A stretch of 64,000 nt of DNA from the NCBI RefSeq assembly GCF_001696605.3, contig NZ_CP031716.1, positions 1,240,001 through 1,304,000 on the forward strand, in the 5' to 3' direction. Position numbers and translations under genes: made by a program. The first letter of the stretch is position 1. The number at the start of each line of letters is the position of its first letter. This DNA comes from Acinetobacter wuhouensis (GTDB lineage: Bacteria > Pseudomonadota > Gammaproteobacteria > Pseudomonadales > Moraxellaceae). Below, in pieces: positions 8,659-17,641 of this stretch. The notes below the pieces were generated by a model, which was not told the DNA's origin, made no database searches, and worked only from the letters and a program-made list of their open reading frames with translations.

Positions 8659-9201
8659 ATGGCGAATAAAACTCAACTCGGCATTGGTACTGCAATCGCA
8701 TTATTGGCAGCAGCGTATTTTGGTATGGATTCCAATCAATCAAAAAACAACTCGCAAGCTCAAGCCGAATCTTCTCAACAGCATCAAATTGATAATTCTA
8801 AAAATACACAGACTCAAACAGCGACTCATACAGATATTGAATCACATTCGAACAGTCAAAATCAGCATGGCTTAGAGGTTATTCGTAAAGCCTATGATAA
8901 AAAACTTAGCAATGTTCAGGTTCAATCTATTGGTAAAGTTAAAGCAATATTAAGAGATGATAACGAAGGTTCACGTCACCAAAAATTCATTCTTTCTTTA
9001 GATAATGGTTTAACCGTACTAGTCGCACATAATATTGATTTAGCGCCACGTATTGAGAATTTGAAAAAAGGCGATATGGTGGAGTTTTTTGGTGAGTATG
9101 AATATAGCAACCAAGGTGGTGTAATGCATTGGACACATCATGATCCAAGTCGTCGCCATACGAATGGATGGTTGAAGCACGATGGAAAAACTTATCAGTA
9201 A
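8659..9201 (+). CDS. DUF3465 domain protein, membrane-anchored or secreted
   Basis: A 180-aa protein with an N-terminal hydrophobic segment at about residues 7-22. A Ser/Gln/Asn/Thr-rich linker to about residue 75 leads into the conserved domain: GKVKAILRDDNEGSRHQKFILSL, then LVAHNIDLAPRI, KKGDMVEFFGEYEY and HWTHHDPSRRH. This matches DUF3465, an OB-fold-like domain of unknown function with many conserved His residues. The linker suggests export to the periplasm. No neighbouring gene suggests a pathway. Confidence 0.8.
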   Translation: MANKTQLGIGTAIALLAAAYFGMDSNQSKNNSQAQAESSQQHQIDNSKNTQTQTATHTDIESHSNSQNQHGLEVIRKAYDKKLSNVQVQSIGKVKAILRDDNEGSRHQKFILSLDNGLTVLVAHNIDLAPRIENLKKGDMVEFFGEYEYSNQGGVMHWTHHDPSRRHTNGWLKHDGKTYQ

Positions 9202-9982
9202 AATTTAAAAAGTGATGTCCTAATATTTATTACATTATGGAATTTGCTTTCGAAGATATAGTTTTTAAATTCAATAAGATATAAGTAATTAAAAGTAGGT
9301 TGTTTTCATAAATTACTTGTTTCAATTTAAAGGTTGGTAGAGCCTCATTTGTTTTTCAAAATTTAGATTGGTTTGTGTAGGCGCTCTTTTACTTTTCAAA
9401 GATGAAAAGTAATAAAAATCTTTTGTTGTACTGAGGGTAAATTCATTTACCCCAGTCCAACGGGCGACATTCATGTCGCCAAACGCGATAGCACTACTAC
9501 TCTAGGAATCATGATTATGAATTTTTAGATTAATTGCTAATACTTAACAAGTTTATATTTTAAAAAGTGATCGTGTTTAAGAATATTTAACGTCAGTTCG
9601 ATAAATTATTTTAATAATTTCAGTAGGGTAAGGTTCATTGTGACGGAGTCTTATCGGTTTTGTTCATATATTAGGATTAGCCTTCGGCTCGACCACACTT
9701 TTGTTTCGGCAAAAGTGGGCAAAACCATTGTCCTTCGCAGAACTCGTCAGCTACCGAAATATATCAAGATTATCGCAAAAACATTAACTTGCAAGTTGAG
9801 CCCTGCCTCAAACAATTGCGAAGGACGTTTCCGCGTATCAAATTTTTGGAAGAAATCAACTCCGAACCCAGGTTATTTATTGTTTTAAGGAAAGTTATTT
9901 GTCTCTAGAAAGCAATTTTGTTCTATACCTTGTGTCTAAGCATGCTATTTTAAAGCGTCAGTAAAATATTTGAATCGAAGGC
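9202..9982. repeat. 780-bp gene-free stretch rich in hairpins, possibly a degenerate intergenic repeat
   Basis: No convincing gene. Strong palindromes stand in a row: ACTTTTCA/TGAAAAGT (9391-9410), GGGTAAA/TTTACCC (9435-9452), GGCGACA/TGTCGCC (9463-9480), CACTTTTG/CAAAAGTG (9696-9717) and AACTTGCAAGTT (9786-9797). A long-range pair, GTCCTTCGCA (9730-9739) and TGCGAAGGAC (9817-9826), encloses about 77 nt. An 82-codon frame at 9640-9888 has no ribosome site and no protein-like character. The two middle hairpins share the loop TTCA. Confidence 0.5.
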
Positions 9983-10804
9983 ATGCTGGAGTGGGCAAAC
10001 TATTTCCACCTAAAAGAGTTGGGTGGATTAGAGCTATTAAAAGCGCAATATCATCAAAAGCAATTTTCAAAGCATGTGCATGAAGGTTATTGCATCGGTG
10101 TGATTGAAGAGGGTGCGCAAAGTTTTTTTCGCACAGGGCAATTACATACAGCTCCTAAAGGTGACATTATTTTAGTCAATGCAGATGAAATTCATACAGG
10201 TTCATCTGCGGTTGAATCGGGTTGGAAATATCGTGCGATTTATCCAACACCTGAGATGTTATTGGATGCAGGACAAGATTTTTTCACTGTTAAAAATAGC
10301 GTGCCGTGGTTTCCTAGTGCAGTTGTGCATGATATTGGGCTTGCACAACAATTATCATTACTCTTTGATTTATTAGAACAAAAAGACAATGCCTTGTTAA
10401 AGGAAAGTATGTATTTATCCACATTGGCGCGATTGATTGGTCGTTATGGTCGTGCCAAATTAACCCAAGCAGAATTGCCTGAAGCGCAGCGTAAAGTTGA
10501 GTTGGTCAAAGATTTATTAAGCAGTTTTCCTGAACATGATTATTCACTGACGGATTTAGCTAATCATGTGGGGTTGAGTCCTTGGCATTTTTTACGTGAG
10601 TTCAAAAAATATACAGGTTTACCGCCGCACAGTTGGTTAGTACAAATTCGTTTACGTAAAGCGCAACAATTACTAAAACAGGGCATGAATATCGCAATGA
10701 CTGCGCAAAATTGTGGATTTTCGGATCAAAGTCATTTTAATCGGCATTTTAAAAAAGCAATGGGTGTGACACCTACGCAGTATTTGAGTACTTTGAATTT
10801 ATAA
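9983..10804 (+). CDS. AraC-family transcriptional regulator
   Basis: A 273-aa protein with an N-terminal cupin-like AraC_binding domain (HVHEGYCIGVIEEG, about residues 30-45) and a C-terminal double HTH at about residues 175-270. The latter includes YSLTDLANHVGLSPWHFLREFKKYTGLPPHSWL and the second-helix signature NCGFSDQSHFNRHFKKAMGVTP. The start is supported by GAAGG ahead of ATG 9983. It lies upstream of azlCD in the same direction, so local control of that amino acid exporter is likely. Confidence 0.9.
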   Translation: MLEWANYFHLKELGGLELLKAQYHQKQFSKHVHEGYCIGVIEEGAQSFFRTGQLHTAPKGDIILVNADEIHTGSSAVESGWKYRAIYPTPEMLLDAGQDFFTVKNSVPWFPSAVVHDIGLAQQLSLLFDLLEQKDNALLKESMYLSTLARLIGRYGRAKLTQAELPEAQRKVELVKDLLSSFPEHDYSLTDLANHVGLSPWHFLREFKKYTGLPPHSWLVQIRLRKAQQLLKQGMNIAMTAQNCGFSDQSHFNRHFKKAMGVTPTQYLSTLNL

Positions 10805-10914
10805 TTTGCTTTGGCGCAATTTTTATTCTTGAAAATCCTAAATAGCAATTTTGTTCAAGTCATCAGCAAGTATTTCCAAGATACTCAAACTGTCTAGCGT
10901 TTGAGATTTTAGAA

Positions 10915-11661
10915 ATGAGTAGTCCATCTGAACCTTGTTGTATTGAGGCGCAATCACAATCCATACTCAATAAGAAAGCATTTTTCCAAGGTGTATTTGA
11001 TATTCTGCCTTTATCCATTGCAGTTTTGCCGTGGGGGATTTTAGCTGGGTCGATGGCGATCAATGCGGGATTGTCTTTTGCTCAGGCATTTGCCATGTCG
11101 GCTGTAGTCTTTGCGGGTGCAGCACAATTGGTGAGTTTGGGATTGGTGATGGCAGATGCTTCAGTATGGACGATTCTGATCACGATATTCTTTTTAACCA
11201 GTCAACATCTGATTTATGCGCTGAACTTTCGCAAAGATGTTGTACAGTTTCCCTTAAAACAGCGCTTGGGTATTGGATTTCTATTAACCGACGAATTATT
11301 TGCTGTTGGGATTGGTGAAAATAAGCAACGTACATTTGCTTATCTATTTGGTGCAGGTTTATGTTTTTATTTGGCTTGGTGCTTATTTAGTTTGTTGGGT
11401 ATTTTACTAGCTCAATCCATCCCGAATTTAGAAAATTTACATTTAGATTTTTCGATTGTCGCTGTATTTATTCTGATTATTGTCCCAATGATCAAAAACA
11501 GAGCCACGCTAGTTGGTGTGATTTGCACTTTAATATTTGCCTGTATTTTTAAATATTTCCAATTTGAGGGTGGACTTGTGTTGTCAGGTATTCTCGGGAT
11601 GTTGAGTGCAATGTATACGGCAAAAATTATCGGCACTGTAAATAAAGGAGCGCAAAAATGA
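10915..11661 (+). CDS. azlC: Branched-chain amino acid exporter large subunit, AzlC family
   Basis: A 248-aa inner membrane protein of the AzlC/YgaZ family. The signature LPWGILAGSMAINAGLSF...VFAGAAQLVSLGL and the TSQHLIYALNFR stretch are visible, with several transmembrane segments. AzlC works with a small AzlD partner to export branched-chain amino acids or related compounds. The next gene overlaps it by 4 bp, as expected for such a pair. Confidence 0.9.
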   Translation: MSSPSEPCCIEAQSQSILNKKAFFQGVFDILPLSIAVLPWGILAGSMAINAGLSFAQAFAMSAVVFAGAAQLVSLGLVMADASVWTILITIFFLTSQHLIYALNFRKDVVQFPLKQRLGIGFLLTDELFAVGIGENKQRTFAYLFGAGLCFYLAWCLFSLLGILLAQSIPNLENLHLDFSIVAVFILIIVPMIKNRATLVGVICTLIFACIFKYFQFEGGLVLSGILGMLSAMYTAKIIGTVNKGAQK

Positions 11662-11975
11662 CGTGGACTTTATTGCTCAGTTTGGCGGTGATTGTATTTC
11701 TAAATCGTTATATTTTTCTTGAACCTAAATTTGCCTTCAAATTGCCTCAATTTATTGAACAGATGTTGCAGTATTCAGCACCGTGTTTACTGACTGCGAT
11801 TTGCGCACCGATTGTATTTTTTAATGGTGATCAATTTCGTAGTTTGCCTTTAGATGCTTATTTTTTAACGGCAGTGATTTGTGTAATTTTGGCACTTATT
11901 TCTAAGAAAATTCTGGTGAATCTTGGGTTAAGTTTATTGTGTTTTTATGCTTTATTTTATCTATTAAATGGATAG
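11658..11975 (+). CDS. azlD: Branched-chain amino acid exporter small subunit, AzlD family
   Basis: A 105-aa protein of four hydrophobic segments. The AzlD-type features RYIFLEP near the N-terminus, then QYSAPCLLTAICAPIVF, are present. The ATGA overlap with azlC implies coupled translation. It is the essential partner of AzlC in the inner membrane. Confidence 0.87.
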   Translation: MTWTLLLSLAVIVFLNRYIFLEPKFAFKLPQFIEQMLQYSAPCLLTAICAPIVFFNGDQFRSLPLDAYFLTAVICVILALISKKILVNLGLSLLCFYALFYLLNG

Positions 11976-11976
11976 A

Positions 11977-12014
11977 AAAGCAGGGAAATTTTGTTGAAAA
12001 TTTCCCTTGTGCTT
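11977..12014. terminator. Bidirectional terminator between azlD and the DUF962 gene
   Basis: Perfect 11-bp arms AGGGAAATTTT (11982-11992) and AAAATTTCCCT (11997-12007) with loop GTTG, extended by AAGC/GCTT, at the convergent gene ends. Confidence 0.8.
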
Positions 12015-12022
12015 ATTTTGCG

Positions 12023-12469
12023 TTAAACAGCCAGTTTTTGGCGTGTTTTCCATTTAGGTAGTACTTTAGCTAAATAGGCATCCATACACCATACAGGACC
12101 AATGAGGAGGAACTGGAGGTCTTTAAAGAAAGAAGGTTTCTTTCCTTCGACTTTATGACCATAAAATTGTCCAATCCAAGCCAGAACAAAAACGCCAATA
12201 TAGAATCCTACGCCAACTGGAAGTAAGTAAATCACCCACGCCATAATAGCAACAAGTGCGACCATCGCAACGGCTAAAACGAGATCTAAGCGTGCATAAA
12301 ATACTAAGGTCAGCACAATGATCAATGCCGTGAGTGTCGCGCTAAAGTGAGCCAAAATGCCAATGATGGCAAATAGAATTGCGGGAACACAAGCCCAGTG
12401 AATCATCTTATTGGTTTTGTTTTGATGGCTTTCGCTATATTCATCAAACCATTCAGTAATTGTTTTCAT
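12023..12469 (-). CDS. DUF962 / Mpo1-like membrane protein
   Basis: A 148-aa protein starting at ATG 12469 (MKTITEWFDEY), with AGGATAG upstream; a longer frame from 12553 lacks a good start. Conserved Mpo1/DUF962 blocks are WFDEYSESHQNKTNKMIHWACVP at the N-terminus and WIGQFYGHKVEGKKPSFFKDL near the C-terminus, with about four transmembrane helices between. The yeast relative Mpo1 is an ER dioxygenase acting on 2-hydroxy fatty acids; whether bacterial members share that activity is not settled. The His residues in both blocks fit metal binding. Confidence 0.82.
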   Translation of the reverse strand: MKTITEWFDEYSESHQNKTNKMIHWACVPAILFAIIGILAHFSATLTALIIVLTLVFYARLDLVLAVAMVALVAIMAWVIYLLPVGVGFYIGVFVLAWIGQFYGHKVEGKKPSFFKDLQFLLIGPVWCMDAYLAKVLPKWKTRQKLAV

Positions 12470-12584
12470 CGTTCTATCCTTGTGTAATCGTTTTTCTATC
12501 TTGTTTGAAAATATATACCAGAACCTAAATCTGGTCAAAATCTCAACTGACAATAAGTGCTGTATTTAAGGTCAATTAAATACT

Positions 12585-13364
12585 TTAATGCGTTGCTTGG
12601 TAGAAATTTAGAATCGGCGTTGCCAAAGCCTGATTCTGTAGTTTTAACGTCACTTGGATTTCTTGAAAATTAAAATCACCATCCGAATAATAATAGGCGA
12701 TGCCATGTGTTTTATTCGGGTAGTTTGGAATTTGATAACTAAAATATGCTAAATTTTTTCGTGGTCGAACAATGGTGAGATATTTATGTGGGTCACAGAC
12801 ATATCCATATTCATTTTTGACACTTTCTTTGGTTAAATTCGGAAAATAAAGCGTTGCAGGACGCATACCACAGCCTGCACAAATTGAAGAATTATATACA
12901 GTGATGGCTTCATCTTGTTTTGGACTCATCAACATTGCAGATGCAACACCTGACGGCCCCATATCTGCGTTCATGATTTTCCAATCTTTAGGCGCTAATA
13001 TTTCACCAATTCCCGGAAAATAAACAATTTTGAATTTAGATGAAAGTGAATCTGACAAATCAAAATTGAGCTTACAAGATTTAACTTTGCAATCGTCATA
13101 ATCACGGTAGTACTTTTCATCATCAGAAAATGGATTCGCAATTGCGACACCGACTGCTGCGACTTTATTTCGTTTCAACTGCACCATTCCGATATTTTCA
13201 ATTTTCATCGCATAGTGAATATTGGGTGAGGGATCATATTGCGGAAAAGTAGGTTTGAAAATTTCAGAACCTGCATGTGCGTATCCGATAGAAAGGAGTA
13301 CGCACATGCTTGCAATCATGTGATTCGCTAAAGTTTTTCTTTTTATTATTTTCCGAAGCTTCAT
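12585..13364 (-). CDS. Secreted protein of unknown function (possibly DUF4850)
   Basis: A 259-aa protein with a basic N-terminus and a signal peptide ending near residue 31 (IGYAHA). The mature part has a Cys pair in DDCKVKSCKLNF and another in SSICAGCGMRP, suggesting periplasmic disulphides. It is beta-rich by appearance. Segments such as YFPGIGEILAPKDWKI and YYSDGDFNFQEIQVTL recall DUF4850 proteins of Acinetobacter, but I am not certain of the family. It lies 21 bp after the lipoprotein amidohydrolase gene, so the two may be co-transcribed. Confidence 0.7.
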   Translation of the reverse strand: MKLRKIIKRKTLANHMIASMCVLLSIGYAHAGSEIFKPTFPQYDPSPNIHYAMKIENIGMVQLKRNKVAAVGVAIANPFSDDEKYYRDYDDCKVKSCKLNFDLSDSLSSKFKIVYFPGIGEILAPKDWKIMNADMGPSGVASAMLMSPKQDEAITVYNSSICAGCGMRPATLYFPNLTKESVKNEYGYVCDPHKYLTIVRPRKNLAYFSYQIPNYPNKTHGIAYYYSDGDFNFQEIQVTLKLQNQALATPILNFYQATH

Positions 13365-13385
13365 GTTGTGTTCTTCTTTGCGTTT

Positions 13386-15185
13386 TTACTGTTGAGTGGG
13401 TTGTGCTAAGGGGTAAATTTTCTGACCTTCTTTATAGGTTGCGACAATTTTAATGTCTTTGATTCGTTGAGATGGAACTTTCAGGGGATCTTGATCCAAA
13501 ACCACTAAATCAGCCAATTTCCCTTGTTCTAACGTGCCTTTGGTTTTGTCCTCAAAATATTGGTATGCCGCCCAATCTGTGACCGTTTTTAAAGCAATAT
13601 ACGGGCTAACTTTTTGCTCTTCACCCAATACATCACCTGAGCGTGTGCTTCGATTGACTGTCGCATCTATCACCATCATGTTTTTCGGTGGAATGACAGG
13701 AGCATCATGATGTTCAGTAAAAATTATGCCACGTTTTAAAGCAGAGCCTGTTGGGGAAATACGATTCGCCCGTTCAGCACCTAACGTTTCATGTTTATGC
13801 CAATCTCCCCAGTAATATGTATGTAAGGAGAAGAAAGATGGAATTAGCCCTAAATCTTTTGCACGATCCAATTGGTCTTCACGCATGGTTTGCGCATGAA
13901 TGATGACATTACGACGATCTTGTTTACCATATTGCGTATTTGCTGATTCAATCGTTTGAATATATTGGTCAATTGCTGCATCACCATTGGCATGCGCCAA
14001 AATTTGCCAATGATTTTGATAGGCTAAGTTAATGGCATCTTGCACAGTTTTGATATTTGGATAAGCAGGATAACCACGATAGTCCTTAGCTTTGCCTTCA
14101 GGTGGAATTAGATAGGGTTTTGTGAGCCATGCTGTTTTACCTTGTGGTGAACCATCTAGACTAATTTTCACTCCGCCAATTCGAAAATGGTTTTGGTAAT
14201 TCAAGCTACTGCCATTTTTAAGCATATACGCTTTTTCATTCATAATGTCAGGATAGACCACGACATCTATCGGGAGTTGACCTATATTGGCAAAACTACG
14301 CCACATTTCAGAAGTTCCCGCATCTGCACGACCCTCTTGTACAGTGGTATATCCATTTTGAATATAGGTTTTTAAAGCAGTCTTCGCCATATTTTGCATG
14401 ATTTCAGGGGGGACTTTGCTAAAAGCAAAGCCCATTGCAGAAAATACAGCGGATTCCTCTAGAACTCCATCGGGCACTTGGCTATTTTTTTTACGACGAA
14501 TAATGCCACCATCAGGATTTGGCGTATCTTTATTTATTTTTAAAATTTCTAAGGCTTTATGGTTGACTGAAGCCAGATGCCCAGATTGATGCAAGATAAT
14601 AATCGGTTGTGTGGTCGAGATTTTATCTAAATCATCCGCAGTGGGGTGGCGTTTCTCATCAATTTGAGCGTCATCATAACCATTGCCAATGATCCAACCT
14701 GAAGCGGCTTGAATAAATGCTGGGTTTTTTGCTTGCCAGTCTTTCATGGCTTGGATTAACGAAGCAATATTGGTCACTGTTCCATCTGGAGTAGGGTAGA
14801 GATTGGCAACCGTTTGTTGTAGACCTACACTATTTAAATGGCTATGTGCATCAATAAATCCAGGTAAAAGGGTATGTTGATTAAGATTGATTTCTTCAGT
14901 GTTGTTTTGTTTGAGCTGTTTTGCTTGTTTTAGACTTCCTGCATAAGTGATTTTTCCGTCACTGATTAAGAGCGCTTCCACATAGTGGGGAGACATTCCT
15001 TGCATGGTCAAAATCGAGCCACCATAAAAAAGTTTGCTCGATGTGTTTGGGGGGATCGTGACATTGGGCTGTGCATTATTTTGAGTTTGCGAGAAATGGG
15101 TACAGCCACTCAAAAGGCTAAAACTGCTTATGCAAATGATAGGTGCAATGAATTGACCGAGTTTGAATGAATTCCACTGAAACAT
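13386..15185 (-). CDS. Lipoprotein amidohydrolase, YtcJ/Amidohydrolase_3 family
   Basis: A 599-aa protein. The lipobox LLSGC places the lipidated Cys at residue 28, so it is anchored in the outer or inner membrane facing the periplasm. The metal-dependent hydrolase motif GFIDAHSHL lies near residue 110. HSGHLASVNHKAL, AHANGDAAIDQYI and the C-terminal LADLVVLDQDPL are typical of YtcJ-like amidohydrolases, which often act on N-substituted amides or formamides. Substrate unknown. The family is usually cytoplasmic, so the lipoprotein form is of note. Confidence 0.88.
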   Translation of the reverse strand: MFQWNSFKLGQFIAPIICISSFSLLSGCTHFSQTQNNAQPNVTIPPNTSSKLFYGGSILTMQGMSPHYVEALLISDGKITYAGSLKQAKQLKQNNTEEINLNQHTLLPGFIDAHSHLNSVGLQQTVANLYPTPDGTVTNIASLIQAMKDWQAKNPAFIQAASGWIIGNGYDDAQIDEKRHPTADDLDKISTTQPIIILHQSGHLASVNHKALEILKINKDTPNPDGGIIRRKKNSQVPDGVLEESAVFSAMGFAFSKVPPEIMQNMAKTALKTYIQNGYTTVQEGRADAGTSEMWRSFANIGQLPIDVVVYPDIMNEKAYMLKNGSSLNYQNHFRIGGVKISLDGSPQGKTAWLTKPYLIPPEGKAKDYRGYPAYPNIKTVQDAINLAYQNHWQILAHANGDAAIDQYIQTIESANTQYGKQDRRNVIIHAQTMREDQLDRAKDLGLIPSFFSLHTYYWGDWHKHETLGAERANRISPTGSALKRGIIFTEHHDAPVIPPKNMMVIDATVNRSTRSGDVLGEEQKVSPYIALKTVTDWAAYQYFEDKTKGTLEQGKLADLVVLDQDPLKVPSQRIKDIKIVATYKEGQKIYPLAQPTQQ

Positions 15186-15350
15186 AATGACTCACCCCTA
15201 ACTTTTAGTATTGCTCTATTTGAATATATCTAACGACTTATCCTGATTAAACTAACAAACAATTCAATCCAAGTATAGGAAATTGGATTATTATTCACCT
15301 ATTTTATTGTGTGAGGATGTAAGGTTTGCATCGTATGAATACGGCTTGAA

Positions 15351-16514
15351 CTAAATCAACTTTTTTCTAAAAAGTAGCAAAGCCAGTAAACAAAGTGCCA
15401 AAGCGATGAACGATGGGCCATAGCCAATCGGGTTAGCCAGTAAACCGACGATGACCGCACCTGCGACAGCACCACCATAGTTGAAAATATTCACTCGTGC
15501 GATGACTTCATCTCGGCGATTTTCATCCAAGCGTCCTGCAGCAGAAAAAGTCAGTGGTACTAAAGCGCCTACAGCAACGCCTGCGAGTGCAAAGCCTAAA
15601 ATTGCAAAGGTGAGAGAATGTCCAATTCCTGCGATTGCACAGCCTATCGCACCAATTAAAATCGTTGTGACAGCAAGCCATGCAGCATTTTTAAATTTTA
15701 AAATAAAATCTAAGCTTAACCGAGTAATGAGAATACCGATTTGGTAAGCCGCATAACCGAGTGGGGCAACTGTTGCTGAACTGGCCAATACATCTTTCAG
15801 GTAGATTGAACTCCAAGTGCTGATCGCAGAATCAACCGTAAATGCAATGAGTATGATTAGACCAAAAATCCATAACTGTTTTTGTGGAATAGGATTTTTG
15901 GTTTCTGAGATAACAGCAGAATTTTCTCTCTGTTGAAAAAGCCATTTTTTAGAACACAGTGCAGTCATGAGGGCAATAGTTACAGCAATGAATAATGCTG
16001 TGGTCGCGCCAAAGCTTGTCGACACTGTTGCAGACATGATCATGGCACCTAAAAAAGCGGCTGCGGTATAACAAGCAAAGAAACCGCCTAATGCACTTTT
16101 CCCAAGACGTTGCTCCATCATTACAGCTTGCATATTTAATGCAGCATCTAAACACCCGAGTCCAAGTCCGTACAGTAGAAAACTGGCAACCATGACCATA
16201 ACACTTGAACTGAATGCCGCAACAGCAATTCCGATTGCTTCAAAAAGAAACGCAATGACAATGGCAAATCTTGAACCGAGTTTTACCGCAAGGCGATCTG
16301 CCAAAACAGAACCTAGTGCTGCTGCGATACAGACACCTAAAATAATGATTGAAAGTAGGTCTTCAGAAAGTTTAAAACGATTTTTAAATGTCGGGAGTGC
16401 GGTCATTACCGTGGCATATCCCAAACCTTGAGTGGCAAAGCCTAACGCGATCACTTTTCTTGTTTTTGCAAGTGTTGGATTTTTTCCGATAGAAACAGAG
16501 TGGTTTGAATCCAT
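15351..16514 (-). CDS. MFS transporter
   Basis: A 387-aa protein with about 12 transmembrane helices. N-terminal motif LGFATQGLGYATVMTALP is followed by the motif A-like loop LADRLAVKLGSR at about residues 71-82. FLLYGLGLGCLDAALNMQAV is characteristic of YbjJ/FucP-like members. Substrate unknown. It is monocistronic, with its own upstream spacer. Confidence 0.85.
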   Translation of the reverse strand: MDSNHSVSIGKNPTLAKTRKVIALGFATQGLGYATVMTALPTFKNRFKLSEDLLSIIILGVCIAAALGSVLADRLAVKLGSRFAIVIAFLFEAIGIAVAAFSSSVMVMVASFLLYGLGLGCLDAALNMQAVMMEQRLGKSALGGFFACYTAAAFLGAMIMSATVSTSFGATTALFIAVTIALMTALCSKKWLFQQRENSAVISETKNPIPQKQLWIFGLIILIAFTVDSAISTWSSIYLKDVLASSATVAPLGYAAYQIGILITRLSLDFILKFKNAAWLAVTTILIGAIGCAIAGIGHSLTFAILGFALAGVAVGALVPLTFSAAGRLDENRRDEVIARVNIFNYGGAVAGAVIVGLLANPIGYGPSFIALALCLLALLLFRKKLI

Positions 16515-16696
16515 GTCTCGCTCACATTGTTATTTTCAGTTTTATTTTGATGGGTACGTCCTGTACATCTATTCTGATTTTAACTTGAATGAAGCGAAAG
16601 AAAAGGGGAATGTATGACACAGTTAAGGGGGCAAATCGGACATGCAAATATGTAAGGTAGATTTACGATGCTAAACGTAGATTTGGTGAAGCATTA

Positions 16697-16720
16697 AAAA
16701 AGCCACTTAAAAAGTGGCTT
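16697..16720 (-). terminator. Terminator of rlpA
   Basis: Stem AAGCCACTT (16700-16708) and AAGTGGCTT (16712-16720). On the minus strand it is followed by a T6 run. Confidence 0.88.
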
Positions 16721-16743
16721 CGTTAAATGCATGCAGTCGTGAT

Positions 16744-17355
16744 TTACGAGTTTGGACCATCAACGCGTTCAATGCTCACGCGTCCTGTTCCTGAATTTGT
16801 AATACCTAAACGTTTCGCAGCGCCATAAGAGAGGTCAAGTACACGGTTACCGTGGAATGGACCGCGGTCGTTTACTTTTACCACGACACTTTTACCATTG
16901 TCTTTATTCGTCACACGAATAAAACAGTTCAATGGCAGGCTACGATGTGCAGCAGTCAACTCATTCATGTCGAATGTTTCACCACTTGCTGTTTTACGAC
17001 CGTGGAATTGACGACCGTACCAAGATGCAACACCAGTTTGGCTAAATTTGCGAACTGTGTTTGAAGCAACTTCATTAAGTTTATCAATTACTGAAGGCTC
17101 ATCTTCAGGTACTTGAATTTTTGCTGCAATAGTTTGACGACGAACTTTGTCGGCAGAACGTTCAGTAATTGACAAACTGTTTAGGTTTGAAAAGTGCGAA
17201 TTAAAATTCGTTGAGTCTTTGCTAATCACACGAGAAGCCAAGCTCGAACTTTCAGAATCATTGTTTAAATATGATGACTGAACCATTTCTGAGTTGACTT
17301 GCGTCATACTCAAACCCATGGTCAGGGCTATCATATATTTGAGTGAAGCATGCAT
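16744..17355 (-). CDS. rlpA: RlpA-family septal lytic transglycosylase
   Basis: A 203-aa protein with an N-terminal signal sequence and an unstructured middle. The C-terminal double-psi beta-barrel runs from about residue 110: GVASWYGRQFHGRKTASGE, AAHRSLPLNC, VVKVNDRGPFHGNRVLDLS. In Pseudomonas RlpA cleaves naked glycan strands at the septum. No SPOR domain is present here, so septal targeting by that route is missing. The signal peptide lacks a clear lipobox. AAGGAG precedes ATG 17355. Confidence 0.9.
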   Translation of the reverse strand: MHASLKYMIALTMGLSMTQVNSEMVQSSYLNNDSESSSLASRVISKDSTNFNSHFSNLNSLSITERSADKVRRQTIAAKIQVPEDEPSVIDKLNEVASNTVRKFSQTGVASWYGRQFHGRKTASGETFDMNELTAAHRSLPLNCFIRVTNKDNGKSVVVKVNDRGPFHGNRVLDLSYGAAKRLGITNSGTGRVSIERVDGPNS

Positions 17356-17641
17356 CGTTTAACTCCTTGGAACCCCATGTTTAACTTTCTAAGTCGCTGA
17401 AAATTAACCATACGAGGTCTGTAAATTCACTTTTGCAACTGCATTTAACGAAAAGGATAATATTCAAGCTATCATAAAAGTGTCTAGTATTATTTAAATA
17501 ATAGTTACAAAAAGGACAAATTCTTACAGGTTTTGATTAAAAAATAAACAATAATGTAACAAGATATTTAATTTGTATGAAATACACCCAATTTATTAAA
17601 TATATTTCTTGACTTATTTGTTGTGTAGGAAATTACAAGCT

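Noticed and set aside
9640..9888. 82-codon frame in the hairpin-rich stretch
   Set aside because: No ribosome site, odd composition, and it overlaps strong palindromes; it looks like chance reading through a repeat.
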